Assembly (NCBI GenBank): GCA_902632555.1
Contig: CACPCZ010000007.1
Coordinates: 1 to 55,826, forward strand
DNA: 55,826 bases
Direction: 5' to 3'
Source of the DNA: an uncultured SAR86 cluster bacterium
Lineage (GTDB): Bacteria > Pseudomonadota > Gammaproteobacteria > Magnimaribacterales > D2472
The notes beneath the pieces were generated by a model. The model saw only the letters and a list, made by a program, of their open reading frames with translations. It was not told where the DNA came from and did no database searches. Of this stretch, positions 18,188-27,793 are shown in pieces (the first letter of the stretch is position 1; every line of letters starts with the position of its first letter). Position numbers and translations under genes: made by a program.

Positions 18188-19659
18188 TCAAATTAATTTT
18201 TGCATCAGTAGTGATTTCCGGATGTCAGTCAACCAATATTGATAAATCTAATGAGGCTTTATTAGTAAACGATGTTGAACAAAAAACTGAAAAAATCTCA
18301 ATAGAAGAAGATGAAAAATTACTATCGTACTTTGATAGTATTTGGGATTACATAATTCTAAATTCTGAATACAAAGGTGGCTCACTCAATGAGCAAACTT
18401 TATATTATATGAATTTGCACCTTCAAGACATTGAAAGTTTTAAAGACTATTTAAATGATTCGTACTACTTTATTTTCTTTGTTGTAAAAGAGCTTGATGA
18501 GGCTAATTTACCAATTGAACTTGCTTTTTTGCCATACATTGAGAGTAATTATGATCCATTTTCAATATCTTCATCAGGCGCTGTCGGGATGTGGCAATTT
18601 ATGCCAAGAACGGGAAGATTGTATGAGCTAAATAGATCATGGTGGAATGAAGATAGACATGATCCATTTAAGTCTACTGAAGCAGCTATAAAGTATTTAG
18701 AGTATCTTTATTTGAGATTTGATAAAGATTTATACCTTACTTTGGCAGCATATAATGCTGGACCGTCATTACTAGATAGACAAATCAAAAAAAATCAGAG
18801 AAGAGGATTGGATACTGATTTTTGGTCTTTAGATCTACCCGCCCAAACACAAAATTATGTTCCCAAATTCATTGCTATATCTGAGCTAATTTTAAACCCA
18901 AATAAATATGATATTGAATTGCCTGAGATACCATATGAGCCAGTAGTCGCAAAAATAGAAATACCTGGCCAGGTTGAGGTCATGACTCTAAGTGAATATT
19001 TAAGTATCAAGCCTGAGCTTTTATACAAACTTAATGCTGGTTATACAAAATGGGCTTCCGCACCAAGTGAAAATAGCATATTTTATGTTCCTATTGAAAA
19101 ATATAACTATTTTGAATCGTCTGATAATCCTTTTAAAGATTCAAATAAAATTAATTGGATTTCGCACGTTATACAAAAAGGAGACAGCCTATGGTCTTTA
19201 GCAAGCAAATATGACACAGAGGTAAAAATAATTAAAGAAATAAATTTTTTAAGCTCTGATTTGCTCTCAATAAATTCGACTTTACTAATACCTCTGGGCA
19301 AAACAGAATCAAACAATTTCATTCCATATGAAATGCATATTGTCTCTGAAGGAGATACCTTATGGAGTATTGCAAGAAAATATAATTTAGAGGTTTTAGA
19401 TATTGCTCGAATGAATTCCATAAGCGCGAATTCTTATCTGCAACTTGGTCAACAATTATCAATTGGTAACAAGAATATTCATAGAAACATGGAGTCCAAG
19501 AAGAGAACAATTCTTTATTCAGTAAAGCAAGGGGATAATTTATATAAAATATCTGAATTATTTGATGTGTCCATAAAAAGTATTAAGGAAATTAATAAGT
19601 TTAAGGAAGACACTTTACGGCCAGGCCAAATTATTAAAATTGCAATAAGGGCTTTTTAA
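18169..19659 (+). CDS. mltD: Membrane-bound lytic murein transglycosylase D with three LysM domains
   Basis: 496 residues. Lipoprotein signal ending in the lipobox VISGC (C19). The SLT domain has catalytic E125 in LPYIESNYDP, then GAVGMWQFMPRTGR and LAAYNAGPS. Three LysM repeats follow at about 333-376, 390-431 and 450-493, each opening with a GD(S/T/N)L(W/Y) pattern, which bind peptidoglycan glycans. It cleaves murein to 1,6-anhydro products at the outer membrane. The start overlaps gloB. The stop overlaps the convergent permease gene by three bases, leaving no room for a dedicated terminator. Confidence 0.95.
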   Translation: MERQFLIKLIFASVVISGCQSTNIDKSNEALLVNDVEQKTEKISIEEDEKLLSYFDSIWDYIILNSEYKGGSLNEQTLYYMNLHLQDIESFKDYLNDSYYFIFFVVKELDEANLPIELAFLPYIESNYDPFSISSSGAVGMWQFMPRTGRLYELNRSWWNEDRHDPFKSTEAAIKYLEYLYLRFDKDLYLTLAAYNAGPSLLDRQIKKNQRRGLDTDFWSLDLPAQTQNYVPKFIAISELILNPNKYDIELPEIPYEPVVAKIEIPGQVEVMTLSEYLSIKPELLYKLNAGYTKWASAPSENSIFYVPIEKYNYFESSDNPFKDSNKINWISHVIQKGDSLWSLASKYDTEVKIIKEINFLSSDLLSINSTLLIPLGKTESNNFIPYEMHIVSEGDTLWSIARKYNLEVLDIARMNSISANSYLQLGQQLSIGNKNIHRNMESKKRTILYSVKQGDNLYKISELFDVSIKSIKEINKFKEDTLRPGQIIKIAIRAF

Positions 19660-20507
19660 CTATCTGTTGTTTTTGGATCTAATGCATCTCTAAGTCCATC
19701 ACCAAAAAAATTCAAAGCAAATAAAGTTATTGTAAATGTAATACCAGGATAAATTAAAAGCCAACTATACTCTTCCATTGACTCAACACCATCTTTTATT
19801 AATGTTCCCCAACTACTCATAGGTGGTTGTATACCTAAACCCAAGAAGCTTAAAAAACCCTCTAACAACATAACTTGAGGTATCGTTAAAGTTGCATAGA
19901 CTGCAATTGGGCCCAGGATGTTTGGCAGTAAATGTCTCCTAAACATAGCAAAATTACTTACGCCCATTGCTCTAGCAGCCATTACAAATTCTTGATTTTT
20001 TAAACCAATCACTTGACCTCTAACTATTCTTGCCATTGTGAGCCACTCGACAGCACCAATAGCTCCAAAAAGTAACCACAAATTCCTACCAAAAATTACC
20101 ATCAATAAAATAATGAAAATAATGAAAGGTAATCCATAAAGAATATCTACAATTCTCATCATTACTGAATCTACTCTTCCACCAACATAACCGGCAACAA
20201 TTCCCCACGAAACACCAATTATTAATGCAACTCCAGTAGCAACAAATCCAACCAATAGAGAAATTCTGGCACCATAAAGTATTCTGCTTAAAAGATCTCT
20301 ACCTAAAATATCTGTCCCTAATAAATGCTCTACAGATGGAGGACTGGCTCCTAAATTAAGGTCTTGGTAGGAATATGAATATGGTGCAATCCATGGAGCT
20401 AAAATTGCACATATTATTAACAAAATCAAAATAAAACCCCCAAACATTGCGGCCCTATTTCTAGATAATCTATATAGTGCATCTGACCAAAGTGAATTGC
20501 TTTTCAT
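19656..20507 (-). CDS. oppC: Peptide-type ABC transporter permease (OppC/DppC family)
   Basis: 283 residues from the ATG at 20505-20507, which shares a base with the oppB stop; an upstream TTG start would add ten residues. The OppC-type N-terminal stretch (RNRAAMFGG, then LAPWIAPYSY), HLLGTDILGRDLLSRILYGAR, and the EAA-loop ARAMGVSNFAMFRRHLLPN are characteristic. About six membrane segments. Forms a channel with the neighbouring OppB-like subunit. The ATPase genes oppD and oppF are not in this window. Substrate class (oligopeptide, dipeptide or other) is not resolved. Confidence 0.9.
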   Translation of the reverse strand: MKSNSLWSDALYRLSRNRAAMFGGFILILLIICAILAPWIAPYSYSYQDLNLGASPPSVEHLLGTDILGRDLLSRILYGARISLLVGFVATGVALIIGVSWGIVAGYVGGRVDSVMMRIVDILYGLPFIIFIILLMVIFGRNLWLLFGAIGAVEWLTMARIVRGQVIGLKNQEFVMAARAMGVSNFAMFRRHLLPNILGPIAVYATLTIPQVMLLEGFLSFLGLGIQPPMSSWGTLIKDGVESMEEYSWLLIYPGITFTITLFALNFFGDGLRDALDPKTTDS

Positions 20508-21427
20508 TATGTGTCTCTTGATCTTGGATTGAGCCAAAGTGCGGCTAAATCAGAAAGTAAATTAAAAAACACAATCATTGCCGAAAAGAATATCGTTGTT
20601 CCAAGTATCATTGTGTAATCTCTATTGAAGGCAGCTTCAACATAAAATCTTCCTAAACCAGGTATTTGAAAAATAGTTTCAACAACAAAAGAACCTGCTA
20701 GAAGTCCGGCTATTGCGGGACCCAAGAAAGAAACAACAGGTATAAGACCTCCCTGCATTGCATGTTTTATAACTACCATGCGCTCAGTTAATCCTTTTGC
20801 TCTTGCGGTTCTTATAAAATCTTGATTAAGTACCTCGAGCATTCCTCCTCTGCTTAATCTTGCAATATATGCAGCATAAGCAAAGCCCAAGGTAAGGGAT
20901 GGTAAAATTTTGTCCCCTGGCAATTGACCCCAGCCTGAAACAGGCAATACCTCAAGATTAATTCCAAAAATTAAAACAAGAAGAGGACCCATGAGAAAAG
21001 TTGGCACACATATACCAATCATGGCTATTGCCATTGGAATAAAGTCCAAAAAAGTATTTCTTTTAAGCGCTGCGAGCACACCAGAAAAAACACCCATTAA
21101 AAGCGCAATTAGGATTGCATAAAATGCAAGTTCAAAGGTTACAGGTAATCCAGTCGCTATCATTTCTGTCACAGATCTTCCAGGAAATCTAAAAGAAGGT
21201 CCTAAATCACCTTGAATTAGACCAGACATATAATCAACGTACTGCTCCCAATTTGAAGCATCAAGATTATATGCCTCATTAAGGTTCTTAAGTACTTGTG
21301 GAGACACAGCCCTATCAGCATCGAAAGGACCACCAGGTGCAATCTTTATTAAAAAGAAAGTAATGCTAGCTACAGCAAATAAAACTGGAATTGCAATTAA
21401 TATTCTCTTAACAAAAATCGCTAACAT
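20507..21427 (-). CDS. oppB: Peptide-type ABC transporter permease (OppB/DppB family)
   Basis: 306 residues, six predicted membrane helices. N-terminal VKRILIAIPVLFAVASITFFLIKIAPGGPFD and the EAA loop RTARAKGLTERMVVIKHAMQ are OppB-type. It lies six bases after the binding-protein gene and is coupled to oppC, so the three form one importer operon. Confidence 0.92.
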   Translation of the reverse strand: MLAIFVKRILIAIPVLFAVASITFFLIKIAPGGPFDADRAVSPQVLKNLNEAYNLDASNWEQYVDYMSGLIQGDLGPSFRFPGRSVTEMIATGLPVTFELAFYAILIALLMGVFSGVLAALKRNTFLDFIPMAIAMIGICVPTFLMGPLLVLIFGINLEVLPVSGWGQLPGDKILPSLTLGFAYAAYIARLSRGGMLEVLNQDFIRTARAKGLTERMVVIKHAMQGGLIPVVSFLGPAIAGLLAGSFVVETIFQIPGLGRFYVEAAFNRDYTMILGTTIFFSAMIVFFNLLSDLAALWLNPRSRDT

Positions 21428-21433
21428 GCGAAA

Positions 21434-23047
21434 TTAATCTCTTTCTAAATATATAAATTTAGGATGATGATGATCTAGTATATGCGGATTAAATCCTTTG
21501 ACATCTGGTGATAGCTGATATGCTCTAACATATGTATATAGTGGAATTATTGGCATATTATCAATTAAAATTTCTTCAGCTTTGTACAACATCTCATATC
21601 TTTCAGCTTGATCATTAATCGTATTAGCCTTTTCAACCAATGCATCGTATTCCATATCTTCCCATCCAGTTTTATTGTTACCTCTATTTGGTCTCATCAA
21701 GTCCAAAAATGTATTTGGATCTTCGTAATCGCCAATCCATCCGGCTCTAGAAATTTGAAAATCACCAATCATTTCTCTATTCAAATAAACCTTCCAATCT
21801 TGATTAACTAACTCGACCTCAATACCAAGGTTTAATTGCCACATTTGTTGCACAGCTAATGCAATTTTTCTGTGATCTTCATTAGTATTGAATAAAATTT
21901 CTAATTTTGGAAAAGGATTTTCTTCAGAAAATCCAGCTTCCGCTAGTAAAGATTTTGCAAGTACTGGATCGAATGGAATGTCTGTCTTAGGTTGATATCC
22001 ATTTGTTCCTGGAGGCGTAAAAGAATATGCCGGTATTTGACCACATTTTGTTACCTTATCTACAAGCAGTTTTCTATCGATAGAATATGCTAGTGCTTTT
22101 CTTACACGAGTATCCTTGAGTGCTTCATTTTCAGTATTAATTCTATAAAAATATGTTCCCATATATGGATCAATTCTCAAGTCAGGATTATTTTCAATAT
22201 ACATAGGACATTTCTGAGATGGAAGTGTGCTAGTAAGATGCAACTGTCCAGCTCTAAACATTCTATCTTCTGTCATTACATTAGATACAGGATAGTAATG
22301 AATCTCGTTTAAACGGACCATCGAAGCGTCATAGTAGTGAGGATTTTTTTCAACTACAATTTTATTATTTAACTCCCATGTTTTTAATTGAAATGGGCCA
22401 TTACATACAAAATTACCTGGCCTTGTCCATTCACCATTTCTGTCGTCAATATCACCAAACTTAAGAACGGTATCCTTATGAACTGGCCACGTACTATAGT
22501 GACTCAACAAGCCTAAGAAAAAAGGTGTTGGATTTTTTAAATTTACTTTTAATGTATGATCGTCTAATGCTTTAACGCCTACTTTTTTAAAGTCATCTAT
22601 TATGCCATTATGATATTCATAGGCACCCTCTAAATAATAGAGCATATCTGGATATTGCGATCCTAGACTTGCAGTCAATATTCTCATCCAAGACCAAACA
22701 AAGTCTTCAGCAGTTACAGGATCTCCGTTTGACCATTTAGCGTTTTTATTAATATTGAAAATATACTCTTTACCATCCTCACTTATCGACCATGACTCAG
22801 CAGTCCCAGCCATGTAACCATTAGATTCATTGGGATTGGGATTGGGAATTGTTAAACCCTCACATAAACTTATTAAAATATGATGTTCGGGAACTCCAGT
22901 AACAACATGCGGATCTATGCCCTGAGGCTCAGAGCCGTTTCCATGGTGATAGATTTGATTAACAAGACCAGAATCAACCGGTGTTATATTTTCAGAACAC
23001 CCAAAAATTAGAATAATTATGGGCAGATATATTATTTTTCTTAGCAT
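21434..23047 (-). CDS. oppA: Peptide-type ABC transporter substrate-binding lipoprotein (OppA family)
   Basis: 537 residues. Lipoprotein signal with lipobox IFGC (C17). SBP_bac_5 features include EPQGIDPHVVTGVPEH, GTAESWSISEDGKEYIFNI, AKWSNGDPVTAEDFVWSW and KALAYSIDRKLLVDKV. It captures short peptides in the periplasm and delivers them to the OppBC permeases encoded directly downstream. Unlike the freely soluble E. coli OppA, it appears lipid-anchored. First gene of the operon; 11 bases separate it from ppiD upstream, so readthrough from the chaperone block is possible. Confidence 0.92.
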   Translation of the reverse strand: MLRKIIYLPIIILIFGCSENITPVDSGLVNQIYHHGNGSEPQGIDPHVVTGVPEHHILISLCEGLTIPNPNPNESNGYMAGTAESWSISEDGKEYIFNINKNAKWSNGDPVTAEDFVWSWMRILTASLGSQYPDMLYYLEGAYEYHNGIIDDFKKVGVKALDDHTLKVNLKNPTPFFLGLLSHYSTWPVHKDTVLKFGDIDDRNGEWTRPGNFVCNGPFQLKTWELNNKIVVEKNPHYYDASMVRLNEIHYYPVSNVMTEDRMFRAGQLHLTSTLPSQKCPMYIENNPDLRIDPYMGTYFYRINTENEALKDTRVRKALAYSIDRKLLVDKVTKCGQIPAYSFTPPGTNGYQPKTDIPFDPVLAKSLLAEAGFSEENPFPKLEILFNTNEDHRKIALAVQQMWQLNLGIEVELVNQDWKVYLNREMIGDFQISRAGWIGDYEDPNTFLDLMRPNRGNNKTGWEDMEYDALVEKANTINDQAERYEMLYKAEEILIDNMPIIPLYTYVRAYQLSPDVKGFNPHILDHHHPKFIYLERD

Positions 23048-23058
23048 TTTTTTAATCC

Positions 23059-24936
23059 TTAAAGTTGTAAAGCATTATTTAAATTAACTTTTGCATTTTG
23101 AAATACATCTTCGTTAATAATTTCCTGCATCTTTGATACTGATCTATCAACCGCGAAATCATTATATTCACTTGCAATATTTAGTAATTCTTCTTCTGTA
23201 AGTTTGTTAAAGTTTATTAGATTGATTGAATATACATCACGATTATTAGCTACTGCACTTATTTCAGTGCCTTTTTTTTCATTAAAAATCTGACTCAGAA
23301 CCTCGTTCGGCAAAAGAGAAGAATATCGTTTTACATCTACATATGATTCATTGGTAATATAGTCATACGAATTAATAAACGATTCTTTATCTTTTATATT
23401 TTTTATAGAATCTAATTCATTTTGAAGCAATGATATTTTTTCGATAGCCTTGATTTCCGATAAGGATTCGCCTACTTCATCTATAACAGAATCAAATTCT
23501 TTGAGCAAAGGCTCTTCAATCCTATCCATTGCAATAAAAATCACTCTATCAGATATTTCTAGTGCAATTGGTGAATTTAACTGTGTTTCTCTTGCAAATA
23601 AAAATGCTTTAATCTCTTCATTAGTGATTTCAAATTCATAATCTGCCTCTGAATATAATTCAGACGACAACAAATCTTTCGAAACAGTTTCTGCTATCTC
23701 TTCAAGAGAATTATTAGCCATTAACATGTCATCAAGTTCACTGAAGTCGTCATTCATCAAGGCGAATGATTCAGTGTCTATTAATTCCTTAAGTAATTCA
23801 TCTTTAATTTGTTGTTCAGGTATTGGATTTTGTTTATTGTACTCTGTTACTTTCAGAATATGATAGGTTTCATCAAGTTCTATAATTTCACTGATATCAT
23901 TTAATCCTAGGCTAGATATAGCATTATCGAATTCAACTGGAAAAATGTCCTTTTCAAAATATTCTAAGTCGCCGCCTGAATCTTTCGTTATGATATCTTC
24001 ACTGAATTGAGAGGCTAGACTTTCAAAAGATTCTCCACTATTAAGCTTGCTTTCAATTGTTTTAATAGCTTCCAGCGCCTCATCATCCTCTACATAATTA
24101 CCTTTCTCAATCATGATATGTGAGAATCTAATTTCTGCAGATGCTTCAAAATTACTAATATAGTCTTTATAAGCTAATTCAATGTAGTTTTCTGGTACCT
24201 CAACTAAATCTCTATAATCTGATTGATCCAATAAGAAATATTTAAAACCCCTCCTTTCAGAAGTATAAAAATCTATTTCGTTATTTTCATAATATTCAAT
24301 AAGCTCTTCAAGAGTATTATTTACTTGGTCCTTTAATTCGCTATAACTTATTTTGGTAAATTTAATATCAGCTGATTGTTCTAGCAAAGATGCCAAAATA
24401 TTAATTTCCTCATCAGTAACAAAGTTAATTTTTGACAAAGAGTCTCGATATATTTCAGTAGCATAAAGATTTGTCATTATGTTCAAATACCCTTCTTTAG
24501 TGAACCCATTTGAATTTACTTGTGCCTCAAAAACACTTTCATCAAACCTACCTTCAATTTGAAATTGAGGACTTCTGATAATTCCTTTCTGTGCTTCCCT
24601 AACAGATATGTCATTTATAAATCCAAGTGACCTAGCTCCTGATTGTAAAACTTTCTGAACAATTAACTCTTGTTTAATAGACTCAGACCTAAGATCCTCA
24701 TCAAGCTCATCAAAATCAAAACTCTCACCATAAATATTTTTGAATCTTTGAACAGCCGTATTTGCAGCTATCTGAATATCTGATTCAGAAACATCTTCGC
24801 CATTAATTGAGCCATATGAACCAGTAAATACATTTGACAAAGAAGATGTCCCGAGAAAAACAAATGGCAATGCGCAGACTGCTACAACTATCATAAGCCT
24901 TGGGCCAGTTAAAAAATTTCTTAGAGATTCCATCAT
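23059..24936 (-). CDS. ppiD: Periplasmic folding chaperone PpiD (SurA-N-like and parvulin domains)
   Basis: 625 residues, close to the E. coli length. One membrane anchor (about 13-31), N-terminal chaperone region (40-180), parvulin/PPIC domain at about 266-367 (EIRFSHIMIEKG, SGGDLEYFEKD, YHILKVTEY), and a long acidic C-terminal region. It sits at the inner membrane near the Sec translocon and helps fold secreted proteins. The order lon-hupB-ppiD is the same as in E. coli. The gene follows hupB across a terminator, so it probably has its own promoter. Confidence 0.92.
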   Translation of the reverse strand: MMESLRNFLTGPRLMIVVAVCALPFVFLGTSSLSNVFTGSYGSINGEDVSESDIQIAANTAVQRFKNIYGESFDFDELDEDLRSESIKQELIVQKVLQSGARSLGFINDISVREAQKGIIRSPQFQIEGRFDESVFEAQVNSNGFTKEGYLNIMTNLYATEIYRDSLSKINFVTDEEINILASLLEQSADIKFTKISYSELKDQVNNTLEELIEYYENNEIDFYTSERRGFKYFLLDQSDYRDLVEVPENYIELAYKDYISNFEASAEIRFSHIMIEKGNYVEDDEALEAIKTIESKLNSGESFESLASQFSEDIITKDSGGDLEYFEKDIFPVEFDNAISSLGLNDISEIIELDETYHILKVTEYNKQNPIPEQQIKDELLKELIDTESFALMNDDFSELDDMLMANNSLEEIAETVSKDLLSSELYSEADYEFEITNEEIKAFLFARETQLNSPIALEISDRVIFIAMDRIEEPLLKEFDSVIDEVGESLSEIKAIEKISLLQNELDSIKNIKDKESFINSYDYITNESYVDVKRYSSLLPNEVLSQIFNEKKGTEISAVANNRDVYSINLINFNKLTEEELLNIASEYNDFAVDRSVSKMQEIINEDVFQNAKVNLNNALQL

Positions 24937-24950
24937 AGTGGCGATATTAT

Positions 24951-24983
24951 AGAATAAAAAAAAGGGTGCGTAAGCACCCTTTT
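24951..24983 (-). terminator. Rho-independent terminator of hupB
   Basis: Stem AAAAGGGTGC / GCACCCTTTT (24960-24969 and 24974-24983) with a 4-base loop. On the minus strand it is followed by an eight-T run, placed 17 bases after the hupB stop. Confidence 0.9.
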
Positions 24984-24999
24984 AATAAGTTAAAAATTC

Positions 25000-25278
25000 T
25001 TAGCTATGCTTAACCTTATCCTTAAGGCCTTTACCAGCTTTAAAACCTGGAACTTTAGACGCTGGAATATGCATTGCAGCACCTGTTTGAGGATTCCTCC
25101 CCTCTCTTGCAGCTCTGTGTCTTACTGAGAAAGTACCAAAGCCAACTAGTGAAACTGAGTCACCGCTCCCTAAAGCACCTGCTATCCCATCTAAAACTGC
25201 ATCAACAGCTCTACCTGCTGAAGCTTTTGAAAGATCTGCATCACCTGCTACTGCATCAATCAAGTCTGATTTATTCAT
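25000..25278 (-). CDS. hupB: DNA-binding protein HU
   Basis: 92 residues. Nucleoid protein that bends DNA as a dimer. [11 protein letters not shown] start, [21 protein letters not shown] and the proline-tipped DNA-binding arm region ([19 protein letters not shown]) are diagnostic. A strong GAGGAG stands about eight bases before the ATG. A -35-like TTGACT at 25346-25351 (minus) lies in the spacer after lon, but I see no good -10. It has its own terminator. Confidence 0.97.
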   Translation of the reverse strand: MNKSDLIDAVAGDADLSKASAGRAVDAVLDGIAGALGSGDSVSLVGFGTFSVRHRAAREGRNPQTGAAMHIPASKVPGFKAGKGLKDKVKHS

Positions 25279-25366
25279 ATTAAATACTCCTCTGTGATAA
25301 TTTATTTAATAAATACCCTTCTATGAAAAGCCTTTTAGGCCGAAAAGTCAAGTAAATAAAGGGTTT

Positions 25367-27763
25367 TTAGTGTGCTGGTTTATTTTCAGCTTTCGGTGAA
25401 ATTTTAGATTTCTGTGTCTTAATTTTTTTAGAAATTGGTGTTGGCTCTTCGACCAAAGCTGCCGATATAACATCATCGATCCATTCAACAGGAATAATGT
25501 TTAAAGATTTAGTTATTTGATCAGGAATTTCTTGAAGGTCAGGCTCATTTTCTTTAGGTATTATAACGTTTTTAATCCCACCTCTTTTAGCAGCTAAAAG
25601 CTTTTCTTTTAAACCGCCAATTTTTAATATTTGACCTCTTAAAGTAATTTCTCCAGTCATTGCTGTATCTGCTTTTACAGGGATTCCTGTAAAAATTGAA
25701 ATTAAAGAAATAGCCATAGCACCACCAGCGCTTGGACCATCTTTTGGAGTTGCTCCCTCAGGCACATGAATATGAACATCATATTTCTCATAAAAATTAG
25801 ACTTGATACCTAATGATTCAGCTCTAGATCTAACAACGGTTAGAGCAGCTTGAATTGATTCTTGCATGACATCACCCAATGATCCTGTTTTAATTACTCG
25901 ACCTTTACCATCAATATGTGAAGCTTCAATTGTTAAAAGTTCTCCTCCAACCTCTGTCCATGCTAAACCTGTAACTTGACCAATTGCGTTATCTTTTTCA
26001 GCTATACCATATTTAAATTTACGTACACCAGAATATTTCTCCAAATTCCTTGACGTAATAGATGTAGCCCTAGACGATAATTTTTTTGTGACTAATCTCT
26101 CTTTTACAACTTTCCTTAATATTTTAGCAATTTGTCTTTCAAGGCCCCTTACTCCAGCTTCTCTTGTGTAATACCTAATCAAAGACAAAATTACATTTTT
26201 ATTAAGTTTTATTTCTTTGTCCTTAAGGCCATTTCTTTCCATTTGTTTAGGTAAGAGATATTTATTAGCAATATTAATTTTTTCATCCTCTATATATCCG
26301 GGAATTCTAATTATCTCCATTCTGTCAAGCAAAGGTGTCGGTATATTAAGACTATTAGCAGTACAAACAAACATTACCTCGGAAAGATCGTAATCAACTT
26401 CAAGATAGTGATCACTAAATGTATTATTCTGTTCCGGATCAAGAACCTCAAGCAAAGCAGAAGCAGGGTCGCCTCTATGATCCATTCCAATTTTATCTAT
26501 TTCATCTAAGAGAAATAATGGATTTTTAACTCCAACTTTACTTAATTTTTGGACAATTTTTCCTGGCATTGATCCAATATATGTTCTTCTATGTCCTCTT
26601 ATTTCAGATTCGTCTCTCACTCCACCTAATGACATTCTTACAAACTTTCTGTTAGTTGCTCTTGCTATTGATTCACCTAAAGACGTTTTACCTACTCCTG
26701 GAGGCCCAACCAAACAAAGAACTGGAGCTTTCATCGATTTAACTCTTTTTTGAACAGCCAAATATTCAACGATTCTTTCTTTAACTTCCTCAAGACCATA
26801 GTGATCCTCCTCCAATATCGCCATGGAAGCATTTATGTCAGTTTTAATTTTGGATTTCTTTTTCCAAGGAACATCAACCAAACAATCAAGATATGTTCTG
26901 ACAACTGAAGCTTCAGCTGATGAAGGTGCCATATGTTTAAATTTAGCTAATTCACTTTTAGCTTTTTTTAAAGCCTCTTTGGTCATCCCTACTTCATGAA
27001 TTTTCTTTTCTAAATTTTCTAGTTCGTCTCCTTCTTCTCCGATTTCACCAAGCTCTTTCTGTGCAGCTTTAATTTGCTCATTAAGATAGTATTCTCTTTG
27101 TGATTTTTCCATTTGTTTTTTGACTCTATCTCTTATCTTTTTTTCAACATCAACAACATCTAATTGAGATTCAATGAATGTTAAAACTTTCTCTGCTCTA
27201 TCTTTAAGTTCAATTGTTTCAAGAATGTCTTGTTTTTTTGAAGTCTCGATAGGAAGATGTCCAGTAATTGTGTCAATGAGTCTTGAAAGGTCATCAAGGG
27301 AATCAACTGTTGAGACAATCTCAGGAGGAATTCTTTTTGTAATACCTATATAGTCTTCAAACTTTGCTTTAATAAGTCTTATTAAATTAGCAGACTCGTT
27401 ATCTTTAAGAGCAGATTCTTCTTGCTCAATAACCCTAGCAATTGAATGGCTATCTTTATCAATGACTTTTTCTATCAAACATCTCTTGTGGCCTTCTACA
27501 AGAACCTTCATTGTTCCATCTGGAAGTTTTATAAGTTGTAATAAATTGCTAATTGATGCAAATTGATACAAGTCTGTAGTTTTGGGATCCTCATTAGCGG
27601 CATCTTTTTGACTGACTAAAACAAGTTTCTTGTTTGAAGCCATAGCAATATTAAGTGCTTCTACAGATTTTGGTCTACCAACAAATAGAGTTGTGACAAT
27701 CCCAGGGAATACTACTACGTCTCTTAATGGTATAAGTGGTAAGTCAGATTTTAAGCTACTCAT
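25367..27763 (-). CDS. lon: ATP-dependent protease Lon
   Basis: 798 residues. N-terminal LON substrate domain (about 9-200), coiled region, AAA+ module with Walker A GPPGVGKT (353-360), and protease domain with the catalytic dyad S678 (KDGPSAGG) and K721 (GGLKEK), matching E. coli S679 and K722. The lysine-rich tail after about 775 is poorly conserved. It degrades misfolded and regulatory proteins. It follows clpX by 30 bases with no clear Shine-Dalgarno sequence. Confidence 0.97.
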   Translation of the reverse strand: MSSLKSDLPLIPLRDVVVFPGIVTTLFVGRPKSVEALNIAMASNKKLVLVSQKDAANEDPKTTDLYQFASISNLLQLIKLPDGTMKVLVEGHKRCLIEKVIDKDSHSIARVIEQEESALKDNESANLIRLIKAKFEDYIGITKRIPPEIVSTVDSLDDLSRLIDTITGHLPIETSKKQDILETIELKDRAEKVLTFIESQLDVVDVEKKIRDRVKKQMEKSQREYYLNEQIKAAQKELGEIGEEGDELENLEKKIHEVGMTKEALKKAKSELAKFKHMAPSSAEASVVRTYLDCLVDVPWKKKSKIKTDINASMAILEEDHYGLEEVKERIVEYLAVQKRVKSMKAPVLCLVGPPGVGKTSLGESIARATNRKFVRMSLGGVRDESEIRGHRRTYIGSMPGKIVQKLSKVGVKNPLFLLDEIDKIGMDHRGDPASALLEVLDPEQNNTFSDHYLEVDYDLSEVMFVCTANSLNIPTPLLDRMEIIRIPGYIEDEKINIANKYLLPKQMERNGLKDKEIKLNKNVILSLIRYYTREAGVRGLERQIAKILRKVVKERLVTKKLSSRATSITSRNLEKYSGVRKFKYGIAEKDNAIGQVTGLAWTEVGGELLTIEASHIDGKGRVIKTGSLGDVMQESIQAALTVVRSRAESLGIKSNFYEKYDVHIHVPEGATPKDGPSAGGAMAISLISIFTGIPVKADTAMTGEITLRGQILKIGGLKEKLLAAKRGGIKNVIIPKENEPDLQEIPDQITKSLNIIPVEWIDDVISAALVEEPTPISKKIKTQKSKISPKAENKPAH

Positions 27764-27793
27764 TAAATTAATATAAGGCTATTAAGATAAATA

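Noticed and set aside
25320-25345. Possible lon terminator hairpin (GCC/GGC followed by TTTT)
   Set aside because: Only three GC pairs; too weak to call.
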